NCBI GenBank assembly: GCA_947258655.1
Contig: CAMYJD010000005.1
Span: 112,111 to 176,110 of the forward strand
Reading direction: 5' to 3'
DNA length: 64,000 bases
From: an uncultured Gammaproteobacteria bacterium
GTDB lineage: Bacteria > Pseudomonadota > Gammaproteobacteria > JAADHQ01
Shown: one piece after another, positions 55,611 to 63,338 of the stretch
Layout of the letters: each line of letters starts with the position of its first letter
Position numbering within the stretch: the stretch's first letter is position 1
Notes under the pieces: generated by a model
Told to the model about the DNA's origin: nothing
What the model saw: only the letters and a program-made list of their open reading frames with translations
The model's database searches: none
Made by a program: the position numbers and the translations under genes

Positions 55611-56744
55611 TCAGCCCTTGGTGGTTCCTATCACCCCTTCGACCAACCAGTCCATACTCTCGAGCCAGATATCGGTTTGAGTATAAGCTTTGCCTTCCGG
55701 GATCACGGTCTTTCCGGTATTGTCCTTGATCGGTCCCTTGTACACGACCATGCTGCCATTCATGAATTTTTTCAACACCGCATCGGCATCGGACTTGGCC
55801 TTGGCCGTGACTGCCTTGCCATACGGTGAAGGCTTAACGACCCCCTCTTTCAGCCCCCCGCGAATCAGGTTGGGTATCTTCTTGCCTGATTTGATCATTT
55901 CCGCATAATCCGCATAGACCTTGCTCCAGTTCCATTCGGCACCGGTGAGGAAACCCTTCGGCGCCAATACAGACTGGTCGGTGTGATAGCCGCAAGAGTA
56001 GATGCCGCGTTTTTCTGCCGTCTGCACGACCACTTTGGGGCTGTCGACATGACAGGTCAGCACATCAATACCCTGGTCCGCCATACTGTTGGCGGCCTCT
56101 GCCTCCTTGACCGGGTTGGCCCAGCCACCGGTAAATACTACATTCGTCGTGATATCCGGATTGACGCTGCGTGCACCCAGCGTAAAGCTGTTGATGTTAC
56201 GTAATACCTGCGGGATCGGGATCGCCGCGATATAACCGAGCTTGCCTGATTTCGACATATGGCCAGCTACCACGCCGGCAAGGTAGACCGGCTCATCGAT
56301 ATATCCGAAGTAACTGCCGACATTCTTCGGATGCTTTTTCTCGTCCCATAGGCCGCCGCAATGCAAAAACATTACATCTGGATATTTTTTCGCGACTTTT
56401 AGAATATGCGGATCGAAATAACCGAATGAGGTTGGAAACAGAACCTGGGCATCATCAAGATTGATCATGCTCTCCATCGATTTAACCACTTCAATAGTTT
56501 CCGGCACATTTTCTTCATCGAATGTCTTTACCCAGTCCAGGTTCGACAGGGACGACTTACCTTCGAAGTGCGCCTGATTATAGCCGTAATCGTCACGTGG
56601 TCCCACGTAAATGAATCCCATCTTTACCTTTTTAGCAGATGCCCAGGCGCCGGGAACAAAACTGCCCAACAGGCCGGTGGCACTCAACGCAGACAGCGTT
56701 TTTAGGGCTTTTCTTCGACCTGCATTCAACTTTTGCTCACTCAT
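55611..56744 (-). CDS. BMP-family ABC transporter substrate-binding protein
   Basis: 377 residues. The N-terminus has a twin-arginine-like signal (GRRKALKTLSALSATGLLGSFVPGAWA|S) and no lipobox. The body is a BMP/PnrA-type periplasmic binding protein: VKMGFIYVGPRDDYGYNQAHFEG, FPTSFGYFDPHILKVAKKYPDVMFLHCGG, NVGSYFGYIDEPVYLAGVVAGHMSKSGKLGYIAAIPIPQVLRNINSFTLGARSVNP, VLTCHVDSPKVVVQTAEKRGIYSCGYHTDQ. Such proteins bind nucleosides, purines or similar ligands. In this operon a ureide such as biuret is a reasonable guess. It precedes both permease genes. Confidence 0.92.
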   Translation of the reverse strand: MSEQKLNAGRRKALKTLSALSATGLLGSFVPGAWASAKKVKMGFIYVGPRDDYGYNQAHFEGKSSLSNLDWVKTFDEENVPETIEVVKSMESMINLDDAQVLFPTSFGYFDPHILKVAKKYPDVMFLHCGGLWDEKKHPKNVGSYFGYIDEPVYLAGVVAGHMSKSGKLGYIAAIPIPQVLRNINSFTLGARSVNPDITTNVVFTGGWANPVKEAEAANSMADQGIDVLTCHVDSPKVVVQTAEKRGIYSCGYHTDQSVLAPKGFLTGAEWNWSKVYADYAEMIKSGKKIPNLIRGGLKEGVVKPSPYGKAVTAKAKSDADAVLKKFMNGSMVVYKGPIKDNTGKTVIPEGKAYTQTDIWLESMDWLVEGVIGTTKG

Positions 56745-56768
56745 TATTATCTCCTCTCAATGATCCGC

Positions 56769-57533
56769 TTAAAAGATCCACTTGACCATAAGCTGTGCAA
56801 CATCTTCATTCTGTCCTTTCACACCAAACTGGTTGTCCCAGATCTGGTATTCAATACCTGCCTGTACAACACCGGGATTGCCAAAGAACTTACCGACATC
56901 CACCAGTAGCCGTGGCGCGGTGATAATATTGTCTTCTGATTTATCAAGGCCATATGCATAGTCCAGAAAACCTTCGAACATCATGTCTGCTGCTCCGATC
57001 TTGAACGGGTAAGCCCAGGCAAGGGTGATCTGGTAGCCTTCATCATTGGCGGTCGCCTCATCACGTATATACCAGTTAAACTGGAAGAAATTGAAACCGG
57101 GAATATCCAGGTCCGCGGCCAGACCGTACAGATTATTATGAAAACCATTGCCAACTTCTAGCGTCCCTGTTAGCAGAAAATCCTTGATAAAGCCTACAGA
57201 TAGGTCCTTACCGCTGACCTTACCGAAACTGATGCGTGGCGAATACTCTGCATAATTTGCCGTACCGCTCCGGGTCGGGTTTGTCGTATCCAGGAAAAAG
57301 AAATTATCTCCGTATTTCCAGCCATTGACATGCTCCAGTGTAAATATGGAGCGGGTATCATCACCGCCGAGCCCGGTATTGTAATCAGTGCCATAAAGAT
57401 ACTGGAAATTGGTACTGCTCCATTCTGCAGAACCGGCTACGACCCTGGTTGAGAGCATCAACGCCAATATGGCGACTAGTGAATAGCGCAGAATATTCCA
57501 GCCTGAGTAATCGTGTATAGTTTGTACTTGCAT
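56769..57533 (-). CDS. Tsx/OmpK-family outer-membrane channel
   Basis: 254 residues. A 20-residue polar lead precedes a hydrophobic signal (ILRYSLVAILALMLSTRVVA|G). The mature part shows Tsx-type barrel strands: WSSTNFQYLYGTDYN, SIFTLEHVNGWKYGDNFFFLDTTNP, EYSPRISFGKVSG, and the aromatic terminus AQLMVKWIF. Tsx-like channels let nucleosides and other small nitrogen compounds cross the outer membrane. The start at 57533 is supported by GGGGAAG nine bases upstream. It is the first gene of the operon, behind a sigma-54 promoter and a palindromic operator. It is followed 24 bp later by the BMP binding protein. Confidence 0.9.
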   Translation of the reverse strand: MQVQTIHDYSGWNILRYSLVAILALMLSTRVVAGSAEWSSTNFQYLYGTDYNTGLGGDDTRSIFTLEHVNGWKYGDNFFFLDTTNPTRSGTANYAEYSPRISFGKVSGKDLSVGFIKDFLLTGTLEVGNGFHNNLYGLAADLDIPGFNFFQFNWYIRDEATANDEGYQITLAWAYPFKIGAADMMFEGFLDYAYGLDKSEDNIITAPRLLVDVGKFFGNPGVVQAGIEYQIWDNQFGVKGQNEDVAQLMVKWIF

Positions 57534-57571
57534 GAAATACTTCCCCCCGTTTGTATGGTTTTGATAAGATT

Positions 57572-57587
57572 ACGTTGTATACAACGT
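57572..57587. promoter_or_regulatory. GntR-type palindromic operator
   Basis: ACGTTGTATACAACGT is a perfect 16-bp palindrome with core TTGTATACAA, the usual FadR/GntR-subfamily operator form. It covers the start predicted from the sigma-54 promoter at 57587-57604 (about 57577). Binding by the divergently encoded GntR would block transcription. Regulator assignment is inference. Confidence 0.75.
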
Positions 57588-57604
57588 TGCATGGAACGTG
57601 CCAA
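57587..57604 (-). promoter_or_regulatory. Sigma-54 promoter of the Tsx/BMP/BiuH operon
   Basis: On the minus strand TTGGCACGTTCCATGCAA has TGGCACG (-24) and TGC (-12) with the exact 12-base GG to GC spacing. The -12 box deviates by one base from TTGC. The predicted start at about 57577 is 44 bases before the first ATG. NtrC-like half-sites (TTTGCAC near 57722, GGTGCT and GGTGCAAG near 57748-57774) lie upstream but are not correctly paired. Confidence 0.65.
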
Positions 57605-57822
57605 TAACACATGAACAGTATGGGGAAATAAAAAATTGACTATAACATATTGTATTTATTGTATTATTATAACGGCTCGTGATTAATGCGTATATATGGA
57701 ACGGGGCGGCCAGTACTCTTATTTGCACAGATATAAAGCAAATTAGATTGGTGCTGCTTAAATAGGTGCAAGTCCTGTAGATATCTGATATACGAATCAG
57801 GCAATATTAAAGGTAAAAACAC

Positions 57823-58503
57823 GTGCAAAAAAAACGCTTATCAACACAGGAAATCTATCAGGACCTGTGCCAGCAAATTAATGATTTCGAGTTGTTCCCG
57901 GGCTCACGTTTTACTGAAACCGAACTGGCCAACCAATACCAGACCAGCCGTACCCCGATCAGGGAAGCCCTCAAGCGCCTTGAGGTCGAGGGGCTTGTTA
58001 CGATCAAGCCCAAACAGGGTTGCTTTGTACGTGATGTCGATATTGAGCAGATAAGTGACTATTACACCGTACGCGTAGCTCTGGAGTCCATGGCTGTCGA
58101 GATGGCCTGTGAAAACATGCCAAGATCCGAAATTCAGGCATTGGCCGACAAGTGGGACCCTCAAAGTTACACCAAGAAAGATCTCGATCTGATAGAGATC
58201 AAGGAACGTGAAGAAGACTTCCATATCTCTATCGCGGAAGGAAGCGGTAATCAAGCGCTTAGCGGATACCTGAAAGATGTCAATAACCGGATTCGTCCGA
58301 TCAGGTTACTCGGCTTCCCCGATGAACAGAGTGTAATCGGCACCTATGAAGAGCATTTCGAAATATGTCAGCTGATGCTTGCCCATGAGACTGAAAAGGC
58401 GAAACAGGTAATGATCAAACATATTCGTAAAAGCCAGCAAATAGCCAGAAACGTGACATTGGGCCAGCTGGCACAATATAAAAAGGAAAGCCAGCAACAT
58501 TAA
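57823..58503 (+). CDS. GntR-family regulator, FadR/FCD subfamily
   Basis: 226 residues from the GTG at 57823 with AAAGGT upstream. The N-terminal winged helix (QEIYQDLCQQINDFELFPGSRFTETELANQYQTSRTPIREALKRLEVEGLVTIKPKQGCFVRD) is the GntR DNA-binding domain. Residues 75-220 form a helical FCD ligand domain (IEQISDYYTVRVALESMAVEMAC, EEDFHISIAEGSGNQALSGYL, HFEICQLMLAHETEKAKQVMIKHI) with acidic and His residues that often bind a metal and a carboxylate-type ligand. It is divergent from the Tsx/BMP/BiuH operon and very probably its repressor, with biuret, allophanate or a related ureide as candidate inducer. Confidence 0.9.
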   Translation: MQKKRLSTQEIYQDLCQQINDFELFPGSRFTETELANQYQTSRTPIREALKRLEVEGLVTIKPKQGCFVRDVDIEQISDYYTVRVALESMAVEMACENMPRSEIQALADKWDPQSYTKKDLDLIEIKEREEDFHISIAEGSGNQALSGYLKDVNNRIRPIRLLGFPDEQSVIGTYEEHFEICQLMLAHETEKAKQVMIKHIRKSQQIARNVTLGQLAQYKKESQQH

Positions 58504-58533
58504 ATCAGTATTACAGGAAAAGGTTCGCCGACA

Positions 58534-58809
58534 TCACGTCATCTTTATCCTGACCACATTCATGACTTCCAGTTCGATGCCGGCCACCATTTCCACAGCT
58601 GGATAATAGGTCATATTCACACGCGCCCCTTTCAGGTTTCTGTAGGCCTGCTGACGTTTGAATTTGAACGGTACATTATAGCCTTCGACCATGACGGTAT
58701 TGATAATCCAGTCATCCTTTTCGGTTTGCACATGCGATGTGACCTTCAGGCCATCGGTCTGCACCAGATTGGCGTGCTTTTTTAATAATTTGTTTACGTC
58801 TGTTTTCAT
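58534..58809 (-). CDS. Hypothetical protein, 91 residues
   Basis: Not recognised. The sequence (MKTDVNKLLKKHANLVQTDGLKVTSHVQTEKDDWIINTVMVEGYNVPFKFKRQQAYRNLKGARVNMTYYPAVEMVAGIELEVMNVVRIKMT in outline) is rich in beta-forming residues after a short basic helix. There is no signal peptide, Cys pair or known motif. It could be a small single-domain cytosolic protein. It is convergent with the GntR gene and the only gene between it and the repeat array. Coding status rests on codon-like composition and the ATG with no strong ribosome site, so confidence is moderate. Confidence 0.5.
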   Translation of the reverse strand: MKTDVNKLLKKHANLVQTDGLKVTSHVQTEKDDWIINTVMVEGYNVPFKFKRQQAYRNLKGARVNMTYYPAVEMVAGIELEVMNVVRIKMT

Positions 58810-58899
58810 GATTGAAAATTTCGATGTTCAATTACGCATATAAACATATCGCCGCGCCATATAACCACGGCCTTTTATTTTTCAACTGAGTAATCCTTG

Positions 58900-59111
58900 G
58901 GACCGCTTATTTATTCTTTAAAAGAATGGCCTTTTAGGACCGCTTATTTATTCTTTAAAAGAATGGCCTTTTAGGTATTCTTTAAAAGAATGGCCTTTTA
59001 GGGCCGCTTATTTATTCTTTAAAAGAATGGCCTTTTAGGGCCGCTTATTTATTCTTTAAAAGAATGGCCTTTTAGGACCGTTTAAAGATTCTGCGGATGA
59101 ATGGCCTATTA
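58900..59111. repeat. Tandem array of 37-bp units (about 5.7 copies)
   Basis: Units start at 58900, 58937, 58974 (a shortened copy), 59001, 59038 and 59075 (degenerate). Consensus parts are GG(A/G)CCGCTTATTTATTC, then TTTAAAAGAATGGCCTTTTA. The inner ATTCTTT-A-AAAGAAT is a palindrome, so each unit can form a hairpin or protein site. The same family occurs at 39892-40044. There are no spacers. The gap 58810-59235 holds this array and the foldback at 59144-59223 only. Confidence 0.9.
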
Positions 59112-59143
59112 TCCACGCGACGATAATAAACAAACACCACGCT

Positions 59144-59223
59144 GTCATTGCGAGCGAGAGCGAAGCAATCTTTTTAACAAGAATGACACTCCAACAGATT
59201 GCTTCGCTTTTGCTCGCAATGAC
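59144..59223. repeat. 80-bp foldback (MITE-like) repeat
   Basis: Arms of 28 bases, beginning GTCATTGCGAGC and ending GCTCGCAATGAC, pair with two mismatches around a 24-base centre. The arm end GAAGCAATCT is the known chromosomal-repeat form seen in many proteobacteria. A degraded copy lies at 44576-44775. Confidence 0.8.
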
Positions 59224-59235
59224 ATGTTACAATAT

Positions 59236-59526
59236 TTATAAAATGCTCTTATAGAGGTCCTCCCACGCAGGATTCATATCCTCAATCAACCTTATCTTTT
59301 TCTTTCTTGAGCCTGCCTTGATCTGTTTTTCTCTCTGAATCGCTGAGTTCACGTCTGTAGTACATTCATAGTAAACAAGTTTTACAAGATTATATTTCTG
59401 TGAAAACCCGTCAACCTGTTTTTCTTTATGCTGATATATTCTCTGTACTAGATTGCTTGTCACGCCAGTATATAATGTTGTGTTGTTTTTGTTAGTAATA
59501 ATATAAACACAATATTGCCTGTCCAT
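59236..59526 (-). CDS. GIY-YIG nuclease-domain protein
   Basis: 96 residues. The GIY-YIG motif appears as YCVYIITNKNNTTLYTGVTSNLVQRIYQHK, with the catalytic Arg in VQRIYQHK and Glu in QREKQIKAGSRKKKIRLIEDMNPAWEDLY. The family (UPF0213-like standalone type) has the nuclease fold but a poorly known role; many members sit alone in intergenic places. It has a plain ATG and no partner gene. It is next to the tandem and foldback repeats, a setting like that of the DUF559 gene at 34907-35230. Confidence 0.88.
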   Translation of the reverse strand: MDRQYCVYIITNKNNTTLYTGVTSNLVQRIYQHKEKQVDGFSQKYNLVKLVYYECTTDVNSAIQREKQIKAGSRKKKIRLIEDMNPAWEDLYKSIL

Positions 59527-59576
59527 AGCACATATTCCTTTTTATAAGATCGCCTATCCTCGCGCTGACACCAAGT

Positions 59577-61733
59577 TTAAACGACCTGCAAATTCGCATA
59601 CGCCAGCACCAGCCACTTACTGCCCTCAAAATCAAAATTGACCTGCACGCGCGCACTGTTACCCTGGCCTTCGTAATTCAGGATCACGCCTTCGCCAAAC
59701 TTCGGGTGTACCACGCGCTGCCCGAGCTGCAGTCCAGCCGGGGATTCATCCAGTGATGCGGAACTGGCATGTGCCCGCGGGCTATTGACCTTCGGGCGCA
59801 CCTCTTCGATCAGTTCAGCCGGGATCTCGCTGACAAAGCGTGATGGGGTCGGATACATATCACTGCCGAAGATGCGTCGTTGTTCGGCATAGCTGATAAC
59901 CAGTTGCTGTTCGGCGCGGGTCATGCCGACATAACACAGGCGCCGTTCTTCCTCGAGCCGTCCCGGCTCCTCGATCGAACGCTGATGCGGAAACAAGCCC
60001 TCTTCCATGCCGCATAAAAACACCAGCGGAAACTCCAGGCCCTTGGCCGAATGCAGGGTCATCAATTGCACGCAATCCTCCCACGCATCGGCCTGTCCCT
60101 CACCGGCCTCGAGTGCCGCATGGGCCAGGAATGCAGACAATGGCGTCATTTCTTCATCGTCTTCGGAACGCTCATAATTGCGCGCCGCCGTGACCAGTTC
60201 CTCGAGGTTCTCGATCCGCGCCTCACCCTTCTCGCCCTTTTCCTTGCTGCGGTAGTACTCGACCAGGCCGCAATGTTCGACCACCAGTTGCACCTGTTCA
60301 TACAGCTCCTGCGACTGGCAATCATCGGCCATGACATTGATCAGTTCCTGAAATTTGGTCAGGGCACCGACGGCGCGTGCGGCCAGGGTCTTTTCATCGA
60401 TCACGGTCGCGATCGCATTCCACATCGACATTGAACGCACACGCGCCATGTCGCGCAACGCGGCGATACTGCGGTCACCGATACCGCGTGTCGGGGTATT
60501 GATGATGCGCTCGAGAGCGGCATCATCATCACGGTTCTCGATCAGGCGCAGGTACGACAACGCATCCTTGATCTCGGCGCGTTCGAAGAAACGCAGGCCA
60601 CCATAAACGCGATACGGGATACCGAGCATCATCAGGTTTTCTTCAAACACACGCGACTGTGCATTGGAACGATACAGGATCGCGCTCTCGCGCCGGGCAT
60701 TGCCCTGCTCGACCCAGTCGCGGATACGGTCGATGACATAGCGCGCCTCATCGGTCTCGTTGAAGGCCGCGTACAGACGGATCGGCTCGCCTTCATCGTC
60801 GGCGGTCCACAGGTCCTTGCCGAGACGATCGGCATTGTGACTGATCAACGCATTTGCTGCAGCAAGGATATTGCCACTGGAGCGGTAGTTCTGCTCCAAC
60901 TTGATGACCTGGGTACCGGGAAAGTCGTTTGAAAACTGGTGAATGTTCTCGATCTTCGCACCGCGCCAACCATATATAGACTGGTCGTCATCGCCGACAA
61001 TAAATACATTACCCTGCTGTCCGGCCAGCAGACGCACCCACGCATACTGGATCGTATTAGTGTCCTGGAACTCGTCTACGAGGATATGGTGAAAACGCGC
61101 CTGGTAATGCTTAAGCACATCCGGGCGATCACGCAACAGTTCATGCGCGCGCAGCAACAGCTCAGCGAAATCGACCAGACCGGCGCGCTTACAGGTCTCT
61201 TCATAGACGCGGTACAGCTCGATCATTGTCGACTGAAATGGATCATGCTCGGCATCGAGATGTTCGGGACGCAGGCCCTCGTCCTTCTTCGCATTAATGA
61301 ACCATTGCACCTGCCTGGGCGGCCAGCGCTGTTCGTCGATATCCAGCGAACGCAATGTGCGCCGAATCAGGCGGTACTGGTCATCGGAATCCAGGATCTG
61401 GAAACCCTGCGGCAGACCAACGTCCTGCCAATGCGCACGCAACAGCCGGTGCGCCAGGCCATGAAATGTACCGACCCACATGCCGCCGATCGGTATATCC
61501 AGCATGTGCTCGATGCGCCCGCGCATCTCGGATGCGGCCTTGTTGGTGAAGGTCACGGCCAGAATACCGTGCGCTGGCAAGCCCTCGACGGCCAGCAACC
61601 ATGCGATACGGTGTACCAGCACGCGCGTCTTACCGCTGCCGGCCCCGGCCAACACCAGCAGCGAGCGGTTATTGGCCGTGACCGCCTCGCGCTGGGCGTC
61701 ATTCAGGTCATTGAGTATATTGGATACATCCAT
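59577..61733 (-). CDS. uvrD: UvrD: DNA helicase II
   Basis: 718 residues, superfamily 1A helicase. Walker A LVLAGAGSGKTRVL near residue 26, motif Ia TFTNKAASEMRGRI, motif II ILVDEFQDTNTIQY near 220, motif III GDDDQSIYGWRGA, motif IV LEQNYRSSGNIL, motif V TLHSAKGLEFPLVFLCG near 563, motif VI CYVGMTRAEQQLVISYA near 610. The C-terminal end (LQLGQRVVHPKFGEGVILNYEGQGNSARVQVNF) is the Tudor-like domain that binds RNA polymerase in UvrD/PcrA. It unwinds DNA with 3'-5' polarity in mismatch and nucleotide-excision repair. It stands alone in front of the integron integrase on the same strand. Confidence 0.97.
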   Translation of the reverse strand: MDVSNILNDLNDAQREAVTANNRSLLVLAGAGSGKTRVLVHRIAWLLAVEGLPAHGILAVTFTNKAASEMRGRIEHMLDIPIGGMWVGTFHGLAHRLLRAHWQDVGLPQGFQILDSDDQYRLIRRTLRSLDIDEQRWPPRQVQWFINAKKDEGLRPEHLDAEHDPFQSTMIELYRVYEETCKRAGLVDFAELLLRAHELLRDRPDVLKHYQARFHHILVDEFQDTNTIQYAWVRLLAGQQGNVFIVGDDDQSIYGWRGAKIENIHQFSNDFPGTQVIKLEQNYRSSGNILAAANALISHNADRLGKDLWTADDEGEPIRLYAAFNETDEARYVIDRIRDWVEQGNARRESAILYRSNAQSRVFEENLMMLGIPYRVYGGLRFFERAEIKDALSYLRLIENRDDDAALERIINTPTRGIGDRSIAALRDMARVRSMSMWNAIATVIDEKTLAARAVGALTKFQELINVMADDCQSQELYEQVQLVVEHCGLVEYYRSKEKGEKGEARIENLEELVTAARNYERSEDDEEMTPLSAFLAHAALEAGEGQADAWEDCVQLMTLHSAKGLEFPLVFLCGMEEGLFPHQRSIEEPGRLEEERRLCYVGMTRAEQQLVISYAEQRRIFGSDMYPTPSRFVSEIPAELIEEVRPKVNSPRAHASSASLDESPAGLQLGQRVVHPKFGEGVILNYEGQGNSARVQVNFDFEGSKWLVLAYANLQVV

Positions 61734-61794
61734 CCGGCCATTTTACCAGATCCCGCATTATGTTTGACACGTATTTATCTGAAATGTCACATTA

Positions 61795-63192
61795 TTAGCG
61801 AACCAGCAGGCTATCCAGCGGGCTTTGCACCGTCACCCCCGGCGTGTTCAATACATGCGTATAGATCATTGTCGTCGACACATCGGCATGGCCGAGCAGT
61901 TCCTGCACCGTGCGTATATCCGAACCGGACTCAAGTAGATGCGTGGCGAAGGAATGGCGCAGGGTATGGCAATTGACTTTCTTGTTGATCTTTGCTTTGC
62001 TTGCAGCCGCTTTAACGCGCCTTTGCAGGCTTCTTTCATTGATATGATGACGCCGGATCTTGTTGGAACGCGGGTCCCTGGAAATTTTTGTGGCCGGGAA
62101 TACATATTGCCAAATAAGCTCGCGTGCAGCCCCTGGGTATTTGCGATTTAACGCATCCGGCAAATACACTTCACCCACGCCTGCTTCACAGTCCTCGCTA
62201 TGTAATTGCTTAACATACTGGATTTGCTTTTGTAATGGCATCATAAGCCTTTCCGGTAAAGGGACAACCCTGTCCTTGTTACCTTTAGCATTGCGGATAA
62301 GGATTTGTTTGTAACCAAAGTCGACATCCAGTATACGCAATCTCACACATTCCATGACTCTTAATCCACACCCATATAACAGTTTAATCATCAATTGTTG
62401 TATTGAGCTATCTATATTATCCAATAACTGACTGACCTCATCCCTGGTCATAACTACCGGCAATCTTTTCGGGCGCCGCGCTCTGGCAAAATCACCCACC
62501 TCTGGTAGTTCCCTGCCCACCACAAATTTATAAAAGAAAATAATTGCATTTAATGCCTGATTTTGTGTACTGGCAGACACATTCCTGTTTACAACCAGAT
62601 GCTCCAGGTATCTGCCGATAGCCAGATCTTCAAGCCCTGCCGGATCTGACATATCATGAAAGGCGATATACCTGGTCAGCCACTGCAGATAAGACTTTTC
62701 GGTACGAATGGAATATTGCTTGGTACGTATATTGATAATTAGCGCTTTAATATGTTCGGGGTACTTGATACAAACCTGCTTAAGCAAACTGTCCTTGCCT
62801 CTTTTTTCCAGTAATTCCTTGATGATCTCATCAGGCGAAACGTCCCTTGCTATAGAAGCATGATCATCAGGTAACGCAATGGCTGACTCTGACCAACCAT
62901 CCCAGTCATATTGCCGTGCCCAATCTATATTGAGCAAGTCGACAAACAGAATACGTAAGGCATCAACTATTTGCGTAAATTGCCAATCTATCATGCCGTT
63001 TTTTCTGCCCATCATATTCAAGTACTTATCAACTTCAGCGGGAGAATGATGCTTCAAACGCAAACCGTCATAATAATTTATATAGGCCTCGACTCGCTTT
63101 ACATACCATCGAGCTGTATTTGGCTTTACGCCATATCTAACTGTTTTTGCTATATAATTATCCCAGAAACGGGTTTTTGAAATTTCCATCAT
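61795..63192 (-). CDS. intI: Integron integrase IntI with long N-terminal extension
   Basis: 465 residues versus about 320-340 for typical IntI. Catalytic residues Arg278 (GLRVMECVRL), Lys306, His409 and Arg412 (HTLRHSFATHLLESG), His435 and Tyr444 (STTMIYTHVLN) are all present. The integron-specific insert ALNRKYPGAARELIWQYVF at 347-365 marks it as IntI rather than XerC/D. Residues about 160-245 are the usual core-binding domain. Residues 1-100 look like another SAM-like bundle (NTARWYVKRVEAYINYYDG), suggesting duplication. It is transcribed away from the cassettes as expected. AAGGATG lies upstream of the ATG at 63192. Confidence 0.92.
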   Translation of the reverse strand: MMEISKTRFWDNYIAKTVRYGVKPNTARWYVKRVEAYINYYDGLRLKHHSPAEVDKYLNMMGRKNGMIDWQFTQIVDALRILFVDLLNIDWARQYDWDGWSESAIALPDDHASIARDVSPDEIIKELLEKRGKDSLLKQVCIKYPEHIKALIINIRTKQYSIRTEKSYLQWLTRYIAFHDMSDPAGLEDLAIGRYLEHLVVNRNVSASTQNQALNAIIFFYKFVVGRELPEVGDFARARRPKRLPVVMTRDEVSQLLDNIDSSIQQLMIKLLYGCGLRVMECVRLRILDVDFGYKQILIRNAKGNKDRVVPLPERLMMPLQKQIQYVKQLHSEDCEAGVGEVYLPDALNRKYPGAARELIWQYVFPATKISRDPRSNKIRRHHINERSLQRRVKAAASKAKINKKVNCHTLRHSFATHLLESGSDIRTVQELLGHADVSTTMIYTHVLNTPGVTVQSPLDSLLVR

Positions 63193-63277
63193 GATGCCAT
63201 CCTTAGCAAAAAGAAAATGAAACGTAGAATTAGTTTTGATAATCTACTGTATCAAACATAAGAAATATTAAAAAGTG

Positions 63278-63338
63278 TTATACGACAGTTCGTATAAGAA
63301 GGGAAAATACGACATGTCGTCTAATATACTGTTAGAGC
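63278..63338. other. attI recombination site region
   Basis: Between intI and the first cassette are a 20-bp palindrome (TTATACGA at 63278-63285, CAGT, TCGTATAA at 63290-63297), a second palindrome ACGACATGTCGT (63310-63321), and the crossover GTTAGAGC at 63331-63338. Repeated TACGACA motifs resemble the integrase-binding direct repeats of attI sites. Cleavage is expected between G63331 and T63332. Confidence 0.75.

Noticed and set aside
51391..57533. Simple nucleoside uptake operon
   Set aside because: The Tsx and BMP families suggest it, but no nucleoside hydrolase or phosphorylase is present, while two ureide-type hydrolases lie inside the operon.
58900..59111. Possible CRISPR array
   Set aside because: The 37-bp units are directly adjacent with no variable spacers, and no cas genes are nearby.
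60939..61976. Open frame antisense to uvrD
   Set aside because: Overlaps a full-length conserved helicase; no recognisable domain.
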